Shown piece by piece: positions 40,256 through 48,975 of a DNA stretch of 64,000 nt (position 1 is the first letter of the stretch; each line of letters opens with the position of its first letter). Under the pieces are notes generated by a model. The model was given only the letters and a program-made list of their open reading frames with translations, had not been told where the DNA came from and searched no databases. Source of the DNA: Rhodococcoides trifolii (GTDB taxonomy: Bacteria; Actinomycetota; Actinomycetes; Mycobacteriales; Mycobacteriaceae); contig NZ_BMCU01000004.1 in NCBI RefSeq assembly GCF_014635345.1, forward strand, positions 62,001-126,000, in the 5' to 3' direction. Position numbers and translations under genes: made by a program.

Positions 40256-40912
40256 ATGTGGAGCGTTGCCGAATCGACCGTCGACGAGAACCGGACACTG
40301 CCGGTGAGCCCGCCTCCACCCTGGCCGGCCCCGGTGCGCGCCACCGTCTGGTGGCACCGGGCCACCGACGACGCTCGGTCCATCGGTCCGAAGAATTCCC
40401 TTCCTATCACCGTGGGCGCCGTCATCGACTACCTCGACTCGCCGGTGGGGCCGTACCGAGAGATCCTCGCGAGTCCCACCACGGTCAAACCGGGGCGCGG
40501 ACTCGGACCGCTGCCCCGCGTCGCGATCCCGTTCATCGCCGTCGACTCGGACGCCTCGGTGCACGGCGGACGCACGCATTGGAACCTGCCCAAGGTTCTG
40601 GCCGAGTTCACGGGTGACGTTCTCGGTGAGGCGGGGGCGCAGGGCGAGGGATGGTCCGTCAGTACTGCGTCCATACCCGTGGGTCCGACGTTCCCGGTGA
40701 TCGGTTCCACCGGATTCGCGCAGCCGACGACGGGTGGGCTGCTGCTCGCCAGTGGCCGCATGCGCGGTCGAGCACGCTTCGCCAAGGTCACTGTGACCAG
40801 CGACGGCCCCACGCTGGGCACGTGGCTACCGCCCGGCACCTACCGCGGGATACAGGTCGTGTCGGGGAAAATTGTGACCGGGCCGGCGAGGAACCTCCCC
40901 CAGCCGCGGTGA
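40256..40912 (+). CDS. acetoacetate decarboxylase family protein
   Basis: A 218-residue protein of the acetoacetate decarboxylase-like superfamily: VGPYREILASPTTV, SDASVHGGRTHWNLPKVLAE and the C-terminal LGTWLPPGTYRGIQVVSGKI fit the fold. The Lys in WNLPK occupies the usual neighbourhood, but the Schiff-base lysine cannot be named with certainty. ATG 40256 with GAGGTGA upstream is preferred to GTG 40247. It is the last gene of the TetR-monooxygenase-ChoD-like operon and starts ten bases after the preceding stop. Many such proteins are not true decarboxylases, so the reaction is open. Confidence 0.78.
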   Translation: MWSVAESTVDENRTLPVSPPPPWPAPVRATVWWHRATDDARSIGPKNSLPITVGAVIDYLDSPVGPYREILASPTTVKPGRGLGPLPRVAIPFIAVDSDASVHGGRTHWNLPKVLAEFTGDVLGEAGAQGEGWSVSTASIPVGPTFPVIGSTGFAQPTTGGLLLASGRMRGRARFAKVTVTSDGPTLGTWLPPGTYRGIQVVSGKIVTGPARNLPQPR

Positions 40913-41002
40913 CACCGCAAATTGAGCCCCCGTCCTCACGTTTCGACCCGACGCTGACGGGAACCCTGGAAGTGTCTTCGACACAAGAGGAGGGGCGTCA
41001 AC

Positions 41003-42520
41003 ATGACCAAGCCCACCACCAGCAATTCAGGCATTCCGGTCGCCAGCGACGATCAGTCGCTCACCGCAGGTACGCAGGGCCCGATCCTGCTCCACGATCA
41101 CTACCTCATCGAGAAGATGGCGCAGTTCAACCGCGAACGTGTCCCGGAGCGTGTCGTGCACGCCAAGGGCGCGGGTGCGTTCGGCGAACTCGTCATCACC
41201 GGTGACATCAGCAAGTACACCAAGGCCAAGGTGCTCCAGCCGGGCGCGAAGACCGAGATGCTGGCGCGTTTCTCCACCGTCGCCGGCGAGCAGGGCAGCC
41301 CCGACACGTGGCGCGACCCGCGCGGATTTTCGCTGAAGTTCTATACCGACGAGGGCAACTGGGACATGGTGGGCAACAACACGCCCGTGTTCTTCGTCAA
41401 GGATCCGCTCAAGTTCCAGGACTTCATCCGGAGTCAGAAGCGCATGCCCGACTCCGGCCTGCGTGACAACAACATGCAGTGGGACTTCTGGACCCTGTCG
41501 CCCGAGTCGGCGCACCAGGTGACCTGGCTGATGGGTGACCGCGGCATTCCGAAGTCGTTCCGCCATATGGACGGGTTCGGTTCGCACACGTACCAGCTCA
41601 TCGCCGAGGACGGCACCAAGACCTGGGTGAAGTTCCACTTCAAGACCGATCAGGGCATCGAGTTCTTGACGCAGGACAAGGCAGACGAAGTCGCGGGCAC
41701 GTCCCCCGATCATCACCGCCAAGACCTGTTCGGGTCCATCAAGAACGGCGATTTCCCCAGCTGGACACTGAAGGTTCAGCTGATGCCGTACGACGAGGCC
41801 GAGAACTACAAGTACAACCCGTTCGACCTCACCAAGGTCTGGTCGCAGAAGGACTACCCGTTGATCGAGGTCGGCAAGATGACCTTGAACCGCAACCCGG
41901 AGAACTTCTTCGCACAAATCGAGCAGAGCTCGTTCGAGCCGTCGAACCTGGTGCCCGGAATCGGCGCCAGCCCGGACAAGATGCTGCTCGGCCGCATCTT
42001 CTCCTACGCCGACGCTCATCGCTACCGCATCGGTGCCAACTACGCGCAGCTGCCGGTGAACGCCCCGAAGTCCGAGGTCAACTCGTACTCCAAGGACGGG
42101 AACATGCGCTACGCGTACAACTCGGCGTCCACACCGGTGTATGCACCGAACTCGTTCGGTGGCCCGGCTGCGGACACCAACAAGTACGGCGACGACGGCG
42201 AGTGGGACTTCGAGCCCCGCTTCGTGCGCACCGGATACGTCGAGCACCCCGAGGACGGTGACTTCGTCCAGGCCGGCAACCTGGTCCGGGAGACCATGGA
42301 CGACGCGCAGCGTGAGCGGTTGGTCGGCAACATCGTCGGTCACGTGCTCAACGGAGTGGCCGAGCCCGTGCTCTCGCGGGTGTTCGAGTACTGGACCAAC
42401 GTCGATCCCGAGCTCGGCAAGAAGGTCGAGGAGGGCGTCCGCTCCCAGCAGGATCAGACGGCCCCCACCACCGGAGCCGGCGCGGTCGACGACCCCGCCG
42501 ACGAGGCCGCGAAGGTCTGA
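41003..42520 (+). CDS. catalase (monofunctional haem)
   Basis: A 505-residue catalase that decomposes hydrogen peroxide in the cytoplasm. The catalytic histidine is His53 ([12 protein letters not shown]), the distal asparagine lies in [12 protein letters not shown], and the proximal haem ligand is Tyr335 ([14 protein letters not shown]). The length suits the small-subunit clade. AGGAGGGG precedes ATG 41003. A strong hairpin terminator follows at 42537-42564, and dps comes next, giving a local oxidative-stress group. No regulator such as FurA or OxyR is adjacent. Confidence 0.96.
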   Translation: MTKPTTSNSGIPVASDDQSLTAGTQGPILLHDHYLIEKMAQFNRERVPERVVHAKGAGAFGELVITGDISKYTKAKVLQPGAKTEMLARFSTVAGEQGSPDTWRDPRGFSLKFYTDEGNWDMVGNNTPVFFVKDPLKFQDFIRSQKRMPDSGLRDNNMQWDFWTLSPESAHQVTWLMGDRGIPKSFRHMDGFGSHTYQLIAEDGTKTWVKFHFKTDQGIEFLTQDKADEVAGTSPDHHRQDLFGSIKNGDFPSWTLKVQLMPYDEAENYKYNPFDLTKVWSQKDYPLIEVGKMTLNRNPENFFAQIEQSSFEPSNLVPGIGASPDKMLLGRIFSYADAHRYRIGANYAQLPVNAPKSEVNSYSKDGNMRYAYNSASTPVYAPNSFGGPAADTNKYGDDGEWDFEPRFVRTGYVEHPEDGDFVQAGNLVRETMDDAQRERLVGNIVGHVLNGVAEPVLSRVFEYWTNVDPELGKKVEEGVRSQQDQTAPTTGAGAVDDPADEAAKV

Positions 42521-42536
42521 TCGGTAGACGACGACG

Positions 42537-42564
42537 AGCCCCGCGACCACACGGTCGCGGGGCT
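42537..42564 (+). terminator. intrinsic terminator after catalase
   Basis: AGCCCCGCGACC and its exact complement form a 12-bp stem around a 4-base ACAC loop, followed by TTTG. It lies 16 bases after the catalase stop. Confidence 0.85.
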
Positions 42565-42578
42565 TTGTCGTGGAATAT

Positions 42579-42604
42579 GCGGGAAGGCCGGAGGCCGGCC
42601 GGTC
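42579..42604. repeat. GGCCGGAGGCC dispersed repeat, copy before dps
   Basis: GCGGGAAGGCCGGAGGCCGG, followed by CCGGTC, lies between the catalase terminator and the dps start, 15 bases before the ATG. It nearly equals copy 2 at 24077-24100 on the other strand. Confidence 0.85.
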
Positions 42605-42619
42605 TGGAATGATGAGCCT

Positions 42620-43093
42620 ATGACCAATCCCATCACCAGCACGCTCGACGCAGGACAGCAGAAGATCGCCGGAGACGCCCTGCAGGGCACCGTCGTCGAC
42701 CTGATCGACCTCTCTCTCATCGGTAAGCAGGCCCACTGGAACGTCATCGGCAAGAACTTCCGGTCCGTGCACCTCGCTTTGGACGAATTGGTTACGGCCG
42801 CACGTGAATTCACCGACGCGGCCGCCGAGCGCGCCACCGCGATCGGCGTGAGTCCGGACGGTCGCGCGGGCACCGTCGCCGCGGACTCGGGCGCCAAGGG
42901 TGTCGACGCCGGCTGGACCAAGGACGGGGACGTCACCGACGCCATCGTGTCCAACCTGACCGCCGTCGTCGAGCGGCTCCGCGGCCGCGTCGCGGACACC
43001 GCGGACGCCGATCCGGTCACCCAGGACCTGCTGATCGGGATCACCGCTCGTCTCGAGCAGCTGCACTGGATGTGGCAGGCGCAGAGCGCCTAG
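42620..43093 (+). CDS. dps: DNA starvation/stationary phase protection protein (Dps)
   Basis: A 157-residue ferritin-like protein that oxidises iron with peroxide and stores it in a 12-subunit shell, shielding DNA. The ferroxidase ligands fit the Dps pattern: His39 (KQAHWNVIG), His51, Asp66 and Glu70 (FTDAAAERATAIG). The length is typical. It lies downstream of catalase but beyond a terminator, so it likely has its own promoter in the short space that also holds a repeat copy. A TetR gene starts two bases after its stop. Confidence 0.94.
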   Translation: MTNPITSTLDAGQQKIAGDALQGTVVDLIDLSLIGKQAHWNVIGKNFRSVHLALDELVTAAREFTDAAAERATAIGVSPDGRAGTVAADSGAKGVDAGWTKDGDVTDAIVSNLTAVVERLRGRVADTADADPVTQDLLIGITARLEQLHWMWQAQSA

Positions 43094-43094
43094 G

Positions 43095-43646
43095 GTGCGC
43101 TCGCGGGCGAAGATCATCGACGCGACTCTCGGTCTGATCGCCGACGAGGGCTTTCGAGGCGTGTCCATCGCCTCGGTGGCCCTCGCGGCGGGGGTGTCAC
43201 GCCAGACCGTCTACTCGGTGTTCGGGACACGCGAGGATCTCGTCAGTCAGTCGATGATCGCGCTCGCCTCGGAGGTCTTCGCCGAGATCCGCCAGTCGCT
43301 CGAATCGATCGGTGATCCTGCGGAGTTCGTGGTCGAGCTCATCGTCGTCGCTCGGACCACGGTGCGCGCCCATCCGGTGCTGGCCACGCTGCTCAGGGGC
43401 GACGCGGACAACCCTCTCAACGAGGACGACGTGATCGAGCGAGCGAAACCGATTGCCTACGAGATACTTTCGCCGATGAAGGCGATGCACCCGGACATCG
43501 AGCCGATGATGGACGACATCCTCCAGATGGGCGTGCGCCTCGCCCTGTCCGTCATTCTCTTCGACGACGCCACGATCCGGGCGGACGACGACCTCCGCAG
43601 GTTCCTGTTCCGGTGGCTCGCCCCCGCTCTCCCGCGCAAACCTTGA
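43095..43646 (+). CDS. TetR family transcriptional regulator
   Basis: A 183-residue regulator starting at GTG 43095, two bases after the dps stop, so it is likely co-transcribed with dps. The helix-turn-helix spans about residues 5-48 (IIDATLGLIADEGFRGVSIA, GVSRQTVYSVFGTREDLV). The C-terminal part is all-helical with no known ligand. A sigma-70-like promoter for the next gene, a cholesterol-oxidase-like enzyme, overlaps its stop codon, which makes that gene a plausible target. Confidence 0.88.
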   Translation: MRSRAKIIDATLGLIADEGFRGVSIASVALAAGVSRQTVYSVFGTREDLVSQSMIALASEVFAEIRQSLESIGDPAEFVVELIVVARTTVRAHPVLATLLRGDADNPLNEDDVIERAKPIAYEILSPMKAMHPDIEPMMDDILQMGVRLALSVILFDDATIRADDDLRRFLFRWLAPALPRKP

Positions 43647-43672
43647 CACTTTCGACGAATACTGTCTAGTTT
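43643..43672 (+). promoter_or_regulatory. sigma-70-type promoter of the secreted GMC oxidase gene
   Basis: A consensus TTGACA (43643-43648) and TAGTTT (43667-43672) are separated by 18 bases. The -35 box overlaps the stop codon of the TetR gene. The next start codon is 45 bases downstream. Confidence 0.65.
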
Positions 43673-43717
43673 GAGCTCACCAGTCGCGTCGGCGGCTCGA
43701 GAGTGGGGGCTCAACTC

Positions 43718-45295
43718 ATGCGCGATGTCTCGCGTCGTTCGTTCATCACCGGTGCCGCAGCGGTCGGCGCCACACTGGCCGTCGCACCTCGTGTTGCGGC
43801 TCGTCCCGCGCGGGTTCGGCTGACGCGTGAGGACTACCGCGTGGTCGTGATCGGTTCCGGTTTCGGCGGGGGCGTCACCGCGCTGCGGTTGGCGGAAGCC
43901 GGTGTGCCCGTTCTCGTTCTGGAGCGCGGTCGGCGATGGCCCTCGGGTCCGAATTCGACCACGTTCCCGGTGGCGACGGCGCCGGACAAGCGAATTCTCT
44001 GGTACGGATCGGCGAAGAATCTGTTCGGTCGTCCGATCGACGTCGCGCCGTACGTCGGCTTGGTCGAGGCGGTGCCGGGGGAGAACATGACCGCGCTCTG
44101 CGCAGCGGGCGTGGGCGGCGGTTCGCTTGTCTATCAGGGGATGACATTGCAGCCGAGCGAAGCGGCCTTCGCCACGCAATTCCCCTCGTCGCTCGACTGG
44201 AACGAGCTGAACCGCACCCACTATCCGCGGGTCGCGCGCATGTTGCAACTGGCCGTCGCCCCGGACGAGCTTATCGACAGTGAAACCTACGCCGCGCCGA
44301 GACTGTTCGCGCAGAACGTGATTCGTGCCGGTCTACCGGTGTCGAAGATTCCGATGCCGATCGATTGGAACTACGCACTGGACGAAGTGCGCGGTCGAAT
44401 GACGCCGTCCTACACCAACGGTGACGGTGCGCTCGGGGTGAACAACGGCGGAAAACACTCGGTCGACGTCACCTACATCGCTGCGGCCGAAGCCACCGGT
44501 CTGGTGGACGTGCAGACCCAGCACAACGTGACCGACGTCGAACGCGCCCCGGACGGACGGTGGACCGTGCGCGTCGACCGCACCGACGAGACGGGACGAG
44601 TGCTCGAGAACAAGATCCTCACCACAACGACCCTGGTGATGGCGGCCGGGACCATGAACACGACCCGGCTGTTGATGCGCGCCGCCGCCACCGGCGGCAT
44701 ACCCGACATGCCCGACGGTCTCGGAACGGGCTGGGGGAGCAACGCGGACCGAATCTACCTGTGGACCAGCCTGTCTCAGGACTTCGGCCCGGTACAGGGT
44801 GGCCCTGTGGTCTACGGGAGCCTCAACTGGGACGATGCGCCGAACGCGCACACGGTCATTCAGGCGTCCATTCCGCCGCTGGGCATCAACCCGCGGAGCA
44901 CGGTCGTCGTCGGCTACGGAGTCAGCAACGCGCGCGGTCGATTCGAGTACGACGCCCGACGCGACGACGCGATCCTGCGCTGGCCGCGGGAGGGAGACGC
45001 GGCCATTCAGAACGGGTTCATCGATCCGACCGTTCGCCGCATCACCGGTCCCGACTCCATCCTGACCGACACGAACGCGATCTTTCCTTCCACCTGGCAT
45101 CCGCTGGGTGGAGCGGCGATGGGCACGGTGTGCGATCTCGAGGGTCGGGTGCTCGGGCAGCGAGGCCTGTACGTGCTCGACGGTGCGCTGATGCCCGGCA
45201 ACACCGCAGCGTGCAACCCGTCCATGACGATTGCCGCCGTCGCGGAACGGGCTCTCGATCGCATCGTGGCCTCCGACGTGGGCGCCACCGTCTGA
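43718..45295 (+). CDS. Tat-exported GMC oxidoreductase, cholesterol oxidase-like
   Basis: A 525-residue flavoprotein with a twin-arginine signal (SRRSFITGAAAVGATLAV), so it acts outside the membrane. The FAD motif GSGFGG is at residues 46-51. GVGGGSLVYQGM, GTGWGSNAD, the catalytic-histidine motif WHPLGGAAMG and the asparagine motif ACNPSMTIAA match secreted cholesterol oxidases of Streptomyces and Rhodococcus (ChoA/ChoE type). These convert 3-beta-hydroxysterols to 3-keto products. By eye, the isomerisation base Glu361 of the Streptomyces enzyme aligns with Gln in VIQASIPP. ATG 43718 is preferred to GTG 43703. Confidence 0.87.
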   Translation: MRDVSRRSFITGAAAVGATLAVAPRVAARPARVRLTREDYRVVVIGSGFGGGVTALRLAEAGVPVLVLERGRRWPSGPNSTTFPVATAPDKRILWYGSAKNLFGRPIDVAPYVGLVEAVPGENMTALCAAGVGGGSLVYQGMTLQPSEAAFATQFPSSLDWNELNRTHYPRVARMLQLAVAPDELIDSETYAAPRLFAQNVIRAGLPVSKIPMPIDWNYALDEVRGRMTPSYTNGDGALGVNNGGKHSVDVTYIAAAEATGLVDVQTQHNVTDVERAPDGRWTVRVDRTDETGRVLENKILTTTTLVMAAGTMNTTRLLMRAAATGGIPDMPDGLGTGWGSNADRIYLWTSLSQDFGPVQGGPVVYGSLNWDDAPNAHTVIQASIPPLGINPRSTVVVGYGVSNARGRFEYDARRDDAILRWPREGDAAIQNGFIDPTVRRITGPDSILTDTNAIFPSTWHPLGGAAMGTVCDLEGRVLGQRGLYVLDGALMPGNTAACNPSMTIAAVAERALDRIVASDVGATV

Positions 45296-45332
45296 CGGGT
45301 TCGATCGGCCCCCCGCCGGGTACAGGTGGTAC

Positions 45333-47159
45333 ATGACTGTCACCACCGATACCGGTCGGGATGCTGCCTCTCTTCGCGTCGACGGCTACACGGGTATCGA
45401 GAACTACGCAGCCATCGGCGACGGCAGGACCGTCGCCTTGATCGCACTCGACGGCCGAATCGACTGGTTTCCCGTCCCCAACTTGGACACACCGCCGGTG
45501 TTCGCGGCACTGCTCGACGCGGAACACGGTGGGTACATCGAGCTCTGCCCGGTCGATACCTTCTCCGCCGAGCGGCACTACGTGGTCGGCACCAACGTGC
45601 TCGAGACGACGTTCACCACGCCGACCGGCTCGGTGCGGGTGACCGATTCGCTGAACACCGGGGTCGCCGGACGACTGCCGTGGAGCGAGCTGGGGAGGCG
45701 CGTCGACGGTGTCACCGGCTCCGTGCCGATGAAGTGGATGGTCGCGCCAGGTACCTGCCTGGGGAGCGCGTCACCGTGGCTCTACGACACCGTTCACGGC
45801 AGGATCCTGCGCGTCGACGGTCTCAACCTCGGCGTGCGCACGCTGGGGCTCGGCGACGGCGACGTCGACGTCGATTCTCAGTCGATCGGCGGAACGTTCA
45901 CGGCCGCGCAGGGTGAGCGGTATCTGATCGGTTTGGTCGGTACCGAGACGGAGCCCCTGTTCCTGCCCACGCCCGAGAACGTCGACTCCGGTATCGATCG
46001 GACGATTCGGAACTGGCAGCTGTGGTCGGAAGAATTCCGGTACGACGGGCCGTGGTCCGATCAGGTCCACCGCAGTGCGCTCGCCCTGAAGTTGTTGATA
46101 CACAGTCCCTCCGGATCGGTAGCGGCTGCCGCCACGACGTCACTGCCCGAACGCTGGGCCGGCGGCAAGAACTGGGACTACCGCTACGCCTGGGTTCGTG
46201 ACACCGCCTACACGCTGCGGGCGCTCATTCGTTTCGGCCTCCGCGAGGAAGTGCACGCCGCCGTGGCGTGGTTGCTGAAGATCATTCGGCTCAACGACGA
46301 ACTGACGCAAGTCTTCTACACCCTCGGCGGTGAGATGCCCGGTGGTTCGGAGAAGCCGGACGTGCCGGGCTGGCGCGGAATCGGGCCGGTGGTCGGCGGA
46401 AACGACGCCGCGTCGCAGCTGCAGCAGGGCATCTTCGGGGATCTGTTCGACATCGTCTCCCTGTACGTCGACGCCGGCAACATCCTCGACGCGCCCACGG
46501 GGAGATTGCTGGCCAACATCGCCGACACCACCTGCGACATCTGGCAGAAGCGCGACGCCGGCTTGTGGGAACTCCCGCAGGAACGGCACTACACGTCGTC
46601 GAAGATGGGGTGTTGGCAAGCGCTCGACCGCGCCGTACACCTCGTCGAGCAAGGCCAGATTCCCGGACTCGCCGACCGGTGGATCGCCGAGCGCGATCGC
46701 ATCGCCACCTGGATCGACGAGAACTGTTGGTCCGAGAGCGCACAGGCGTACGTCTGGTATCCCGGAAGCGACGAACTCGACGCGTCGGTGCTGCTGCACG
46801 CCGGTAGCGGGTGCGTCGAACCGAAGCGCATGTCCGCCACGATCGATGCGATCCGCCGCGAACTCGGAGACGGTGATTTCGTTTATCGATATTCGGGTAT
46901 GGAGACCGTGGAGGGAACCTTCGTCGCCTGCGCGTTCTGGGTGGTGTCGGCGCTCGCCGAAGTAGGTCGCGAAGCAGAGGCGACCGAACTCATGGACCGG
47001 CTCGCCGTAGCGGGAAACGACGTCGGGCTGTGGGCCGAGATGGTCGACGTCGACCGAGAGTGCTTCCTGGGCAACTTTCCTCAGGGCCTGTCTCATCTGG
47101 CGTTGATCAACGCCGCGCTGACGATCGCAGACGATCACGATCACGCAAAAGAAGTCTAG
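45333..47159 (+). CDS. glycoside hydrolase family 15 protein (glucoamylase/trehalase-like)
   Basis: A 608-residue cytoplasmic protein. The N-terminal beta domain begins YTGIENYAAIGDGRTVALIA with DGRIDWFPVP. The (alpha/alpha)6 catalytic domain carries WAGGKNWDYRYAWVRDTAY, the GH15 signature, and LWELPQERHYTSSKMGCWQA. GH15 enzymes hydrolyse alpha-glucosidic bonds; actinobacterial members include trehalases, so trehalose turnover is a plausible role. AGGTGG precedes ATG 45333. SDR and F420-dependent genes follow closely in the same direction. Confidence 0.88.
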   Translation: MTVTTDTGRDAASLRVDGYTGIENYAAIGDGRTVALIALDGRIDWFPVPNLDTPPVFAALLDAEHGGYIELCPVDTFSAERHYVVGTNVLETTFTTPTGSVRVTDSLNTGVAGRLPWSELGRRVDGVTGSVPMKWMVAPGTCLGSASPWLYDTVHGRILRVDGLNLGVRTLGLGDGDVDVDSQSIGGTFTAAQGERYLIGLVGTETEPLFLPTPENVDSGIDRTIRNWQLWSEEFRYDGPWSDQVHRSALALKLLIHSPSGSVAAAATTSLPERWAGGKNWDYRYAWVRDTAYTLRALIRFGLREEVHAAVAWLLKIIRLNDELTQVFYTLGGEMPGGSEKPDVPGWRGIGPVVGGNDAASQLQQGIFGDLFDIVSLYVDAGNILDAPTGRLLANIADTTCDIWQKRDAGLWELPQERHYTSSKMGCWQALDRAVHLVEQGQIPGLADRWIAERDRIATWIDENCWSESAQAYVWYPGSDELDASVLLHAGSGCVEPKRMSATIDAIRRELGDGDFVYRYSGMETVEGTFVACAFWVVSALAEVGREAEATELMDRLAVAGNDVGLWAEMVDVDRECFLGNFPQGLSHLALINAALTIADDHDHAKEV

Positions 47160-47168
47160 GAGAGTCGT

Positions 47169-47969
47169 ATGGATCTAGGAATCAAGGGCAAGCGCGCGGT
47201 CGTCACCGGCGCCGACTCCGGAATCGGCTGGGAGACAACCCGAATGCTGATCGAAGAAGGCGTGCGGGTGATGGTGACCGACGTCGACCTCGAACGGCTG
47301 GAAAAGGCGGTCGAAGAACTGAATGCCCCCGCCGGCACCGTCGCGGCCATCAAAGCTGATATCACCGTTCCCGAGGACGTCGAGCGGTTGCACAGCGCCG
47401 CCGTGGAAGCACTCGGAGGCGTCGACATTCTGGTCAACTGCGCCGGGGTGACCGGCGCGCAGGGACTGTTTCACGAGATCGACGACGACGGCTGGAACTC
47501 CACCATCGAGATCGACCTGCTGGGCCCGGTCCGCGTGGTGCGTGCCTTCCTCCCCGAACTGCGAGCGAACGGCTGGGGCCGCATCGTGCTCGCCGCATCC
47601 GAGGACGCCGTGCAGCCGTACGTCGACGAGCTTCCGTACTGCGCAGCGAAGGCCGGCATTCTGTCGCTGGTCAAGGGATTGTCCAAAACCTATGCGTCCG
47701 AAGGTGTTCTGGTCAACGCGGTGTCACCCGCGTTCATCCATACCCCGATGACCGACAAGATGATGGAGAAGCGCGCGGAGGAGAACGGTACCGACTTCGA
47801 CGAGGCCGTCTCCAGCTTTCTCGACGAGGAACGTCCGCTCATGGAACTGAAGCGCCGCGGGACACCCGCCGAGGTGGCGTCCGTGATCACGTTCCTGTGC
47901 TCCGAGCAGGCCAGTTTCGTCAACGGATCCAACTACCGGGTCGACTCCGGTTCCGTCGCAACGATTTAG
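47169..47969 (+). CDS. short-chain dehydrogenase/reductase
   Basis: A 266-residue SDR oxidoreductase. The cofactor motif is TGADSGIGWE, with Asp in VTDVDLERL suggesting NAD preference. NCAG is present, and the catalytic Tyr-x3-Lys is in LPYCAAKAGILS; the usual serine is in LAASEDAVQ. The C-terminal FVNGSNYRVDSG is typical. AGGAGAG precedes the ATG. It sits nine bases after the GH15 gene and ten before the F420-dependent enzyme, so the three form a likely transcript. The substrate is unknown. Confidence 0.9.
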   Translation: MDLGIKGKRAVVTGADSGIGWETTRMLIEEGVRVMVTDVDLERLEKAVEELNAPAGTVAAIKADITVPEDVERLHSAAVEALGGVDILVNCAGVTGAQGLFHEIDDDGWNSTIEIDLLGPVRVVRAFLPELRANGWGRIVLAASEDAVQPYVDELPYCAAKAGILSLVKGLSKTYASEGVLVNAVSPAFIHTPMTDKMMEKRAEENGTDFDEAVSSFLDEERPLMELKRRGTPAEVASVITFLCSEQASFVNGSNYRVDSGSVATI

Positions 47970-47979
47970 GAGAAGCGCC

Positions 47980-48960
47980 ATGACCAACTTCGGATACACG
48001 CTGATGACCGAGCAGAGCGGTCCCAAAGAGCTGGTGAAGTATGCCGTCGCCGCGGAGGACGCCGGTTTCGACTTCGAGGTATCGAGCGACCACTTCTCCC
48101 CGTGGCTCGCTGCGCAGGGACACGCCCCCTACGCATGGACGGTGCTGGGCGCGGTGGCGCACGCGACGTCGCGAGTACAGCTCTACACCTACGTCACGGC
48201 CCCGACCATTCGCTACCACCCGGTGATCGTCGCCCAGAAGGCGGCGACGCTGCAGATCCTCGCCGACGGCCGTTTCACCCTGGGCCTGGGCAGCGGCGAG
48301 AACCTCAACGAGCACGTCGTCGGCGAAGGATGGCCGTCGATCGACATGCGCCAGGACATGTTCCACGAGGCACTGCAGATCATCCGAGAGATGCAGAGCG
48401 GCGAACTCGTCACCTGGGCGGGCGAGCACTACCGCGTCGACTCGGCCCGGCTCTGGGACACCCCGGACGTTCCGCTCGAGATCGCCGTGGCGGTGTCGGG
48501 TGACAAGTCCATCGAGCGCTTCGCCCCGCTCGCAGAACATCTCGTCGCGGTCGAGCCCAAGGCAGAGCTCGTCGAGAAGTGGAACTCGGTGCACCCCGGC
48601 GGCGATGCCAGCAAGAAGATCGGGCAGATTCCGATTTCGTGGGATCCCGACGAGAAGGCTGCCACCGAGCGCGCACACGAGCAGTTCCGCTGGTTCGCCG
48701 GAGGGTGGAAGGTGAACGCGGACCTGCCGACCACTGCCGGGTTCGCCGGAGCCACCCAGTTCGTACGTCCCGAAGACGTCGCCGAGACCATCCCGTGCGG
48801 ACCGGATCTCGACAACATCGTCGAGAAGGTCAAGCCCTACTGGGAGGCCGGTTTCACCGACATCGCTCTCGTCCAGATCGGGGACGCGACCCAGGACCGC
48901 TTCCTCGCCGAGGTAGCCGGACCGCTTCTGGAGAAACTGCGCACAGCGTCGGGTAGCTGA
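47980..48960 (+). CDS. F420-dependent LLM class oxidoreductase (TIGR03557-like)
   Basis: A 326-residue luciferase-like TIM-barrel oxidoreductase of the group related to F420-dependent glucose-6-phosphate dehydrogenase. GYTLMTEQSGPKELVKYAVA, FEVSSDHFSPWLAAQGHAPY and FTLGLGSGENLNEHVVGEGW are characteristic. It transfers hydride to or from coenzyme F420, which actinobacteria make. AGGAGAAG precedes the ATG. It follows the SDR gene by ten bases and is 15 bases before the AraC gene. The substrate is unknown; it could act with the SDR on one compound. Confidence 0.9.
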   Translation: MTNFGYTLMTEQSGPKELVKYAVAAEDAGFDFEVSSDHFSPWLAAQGHAPYAWTVLGAVAHATSRVQLYTYVTAPTIRYHPVIVAQKAATLQILADGRFTLGLGSGENLNEHVVGEGWPSIDMRQDMFHEALQIIREMQSGELVTWAGEHYRVDSARLWDTPDVPLEIAVAVSGDKSIERFAPLAEHLVAVEPKAELVEKWNSVHPGGDASKKIGQIPISWDPDEKAATERAHEQFRWFAGGWKVNADLPTTAGFAGATQFVRPEDVAETIPCGPDLDNIVEKVKPYWEAGFTDIALVQIGDATQDRFLAEVAGPLLEKLRTASGS

Positions 48961-48975
48961 CGGTACAAAGGTCGA

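Noticed and set aside
41027..43168. Long antisense frame covering catalase and dps (about 710 codons).
   Set aside because: It lies over two well-supported genes and shows no motif or ribosome binding site.
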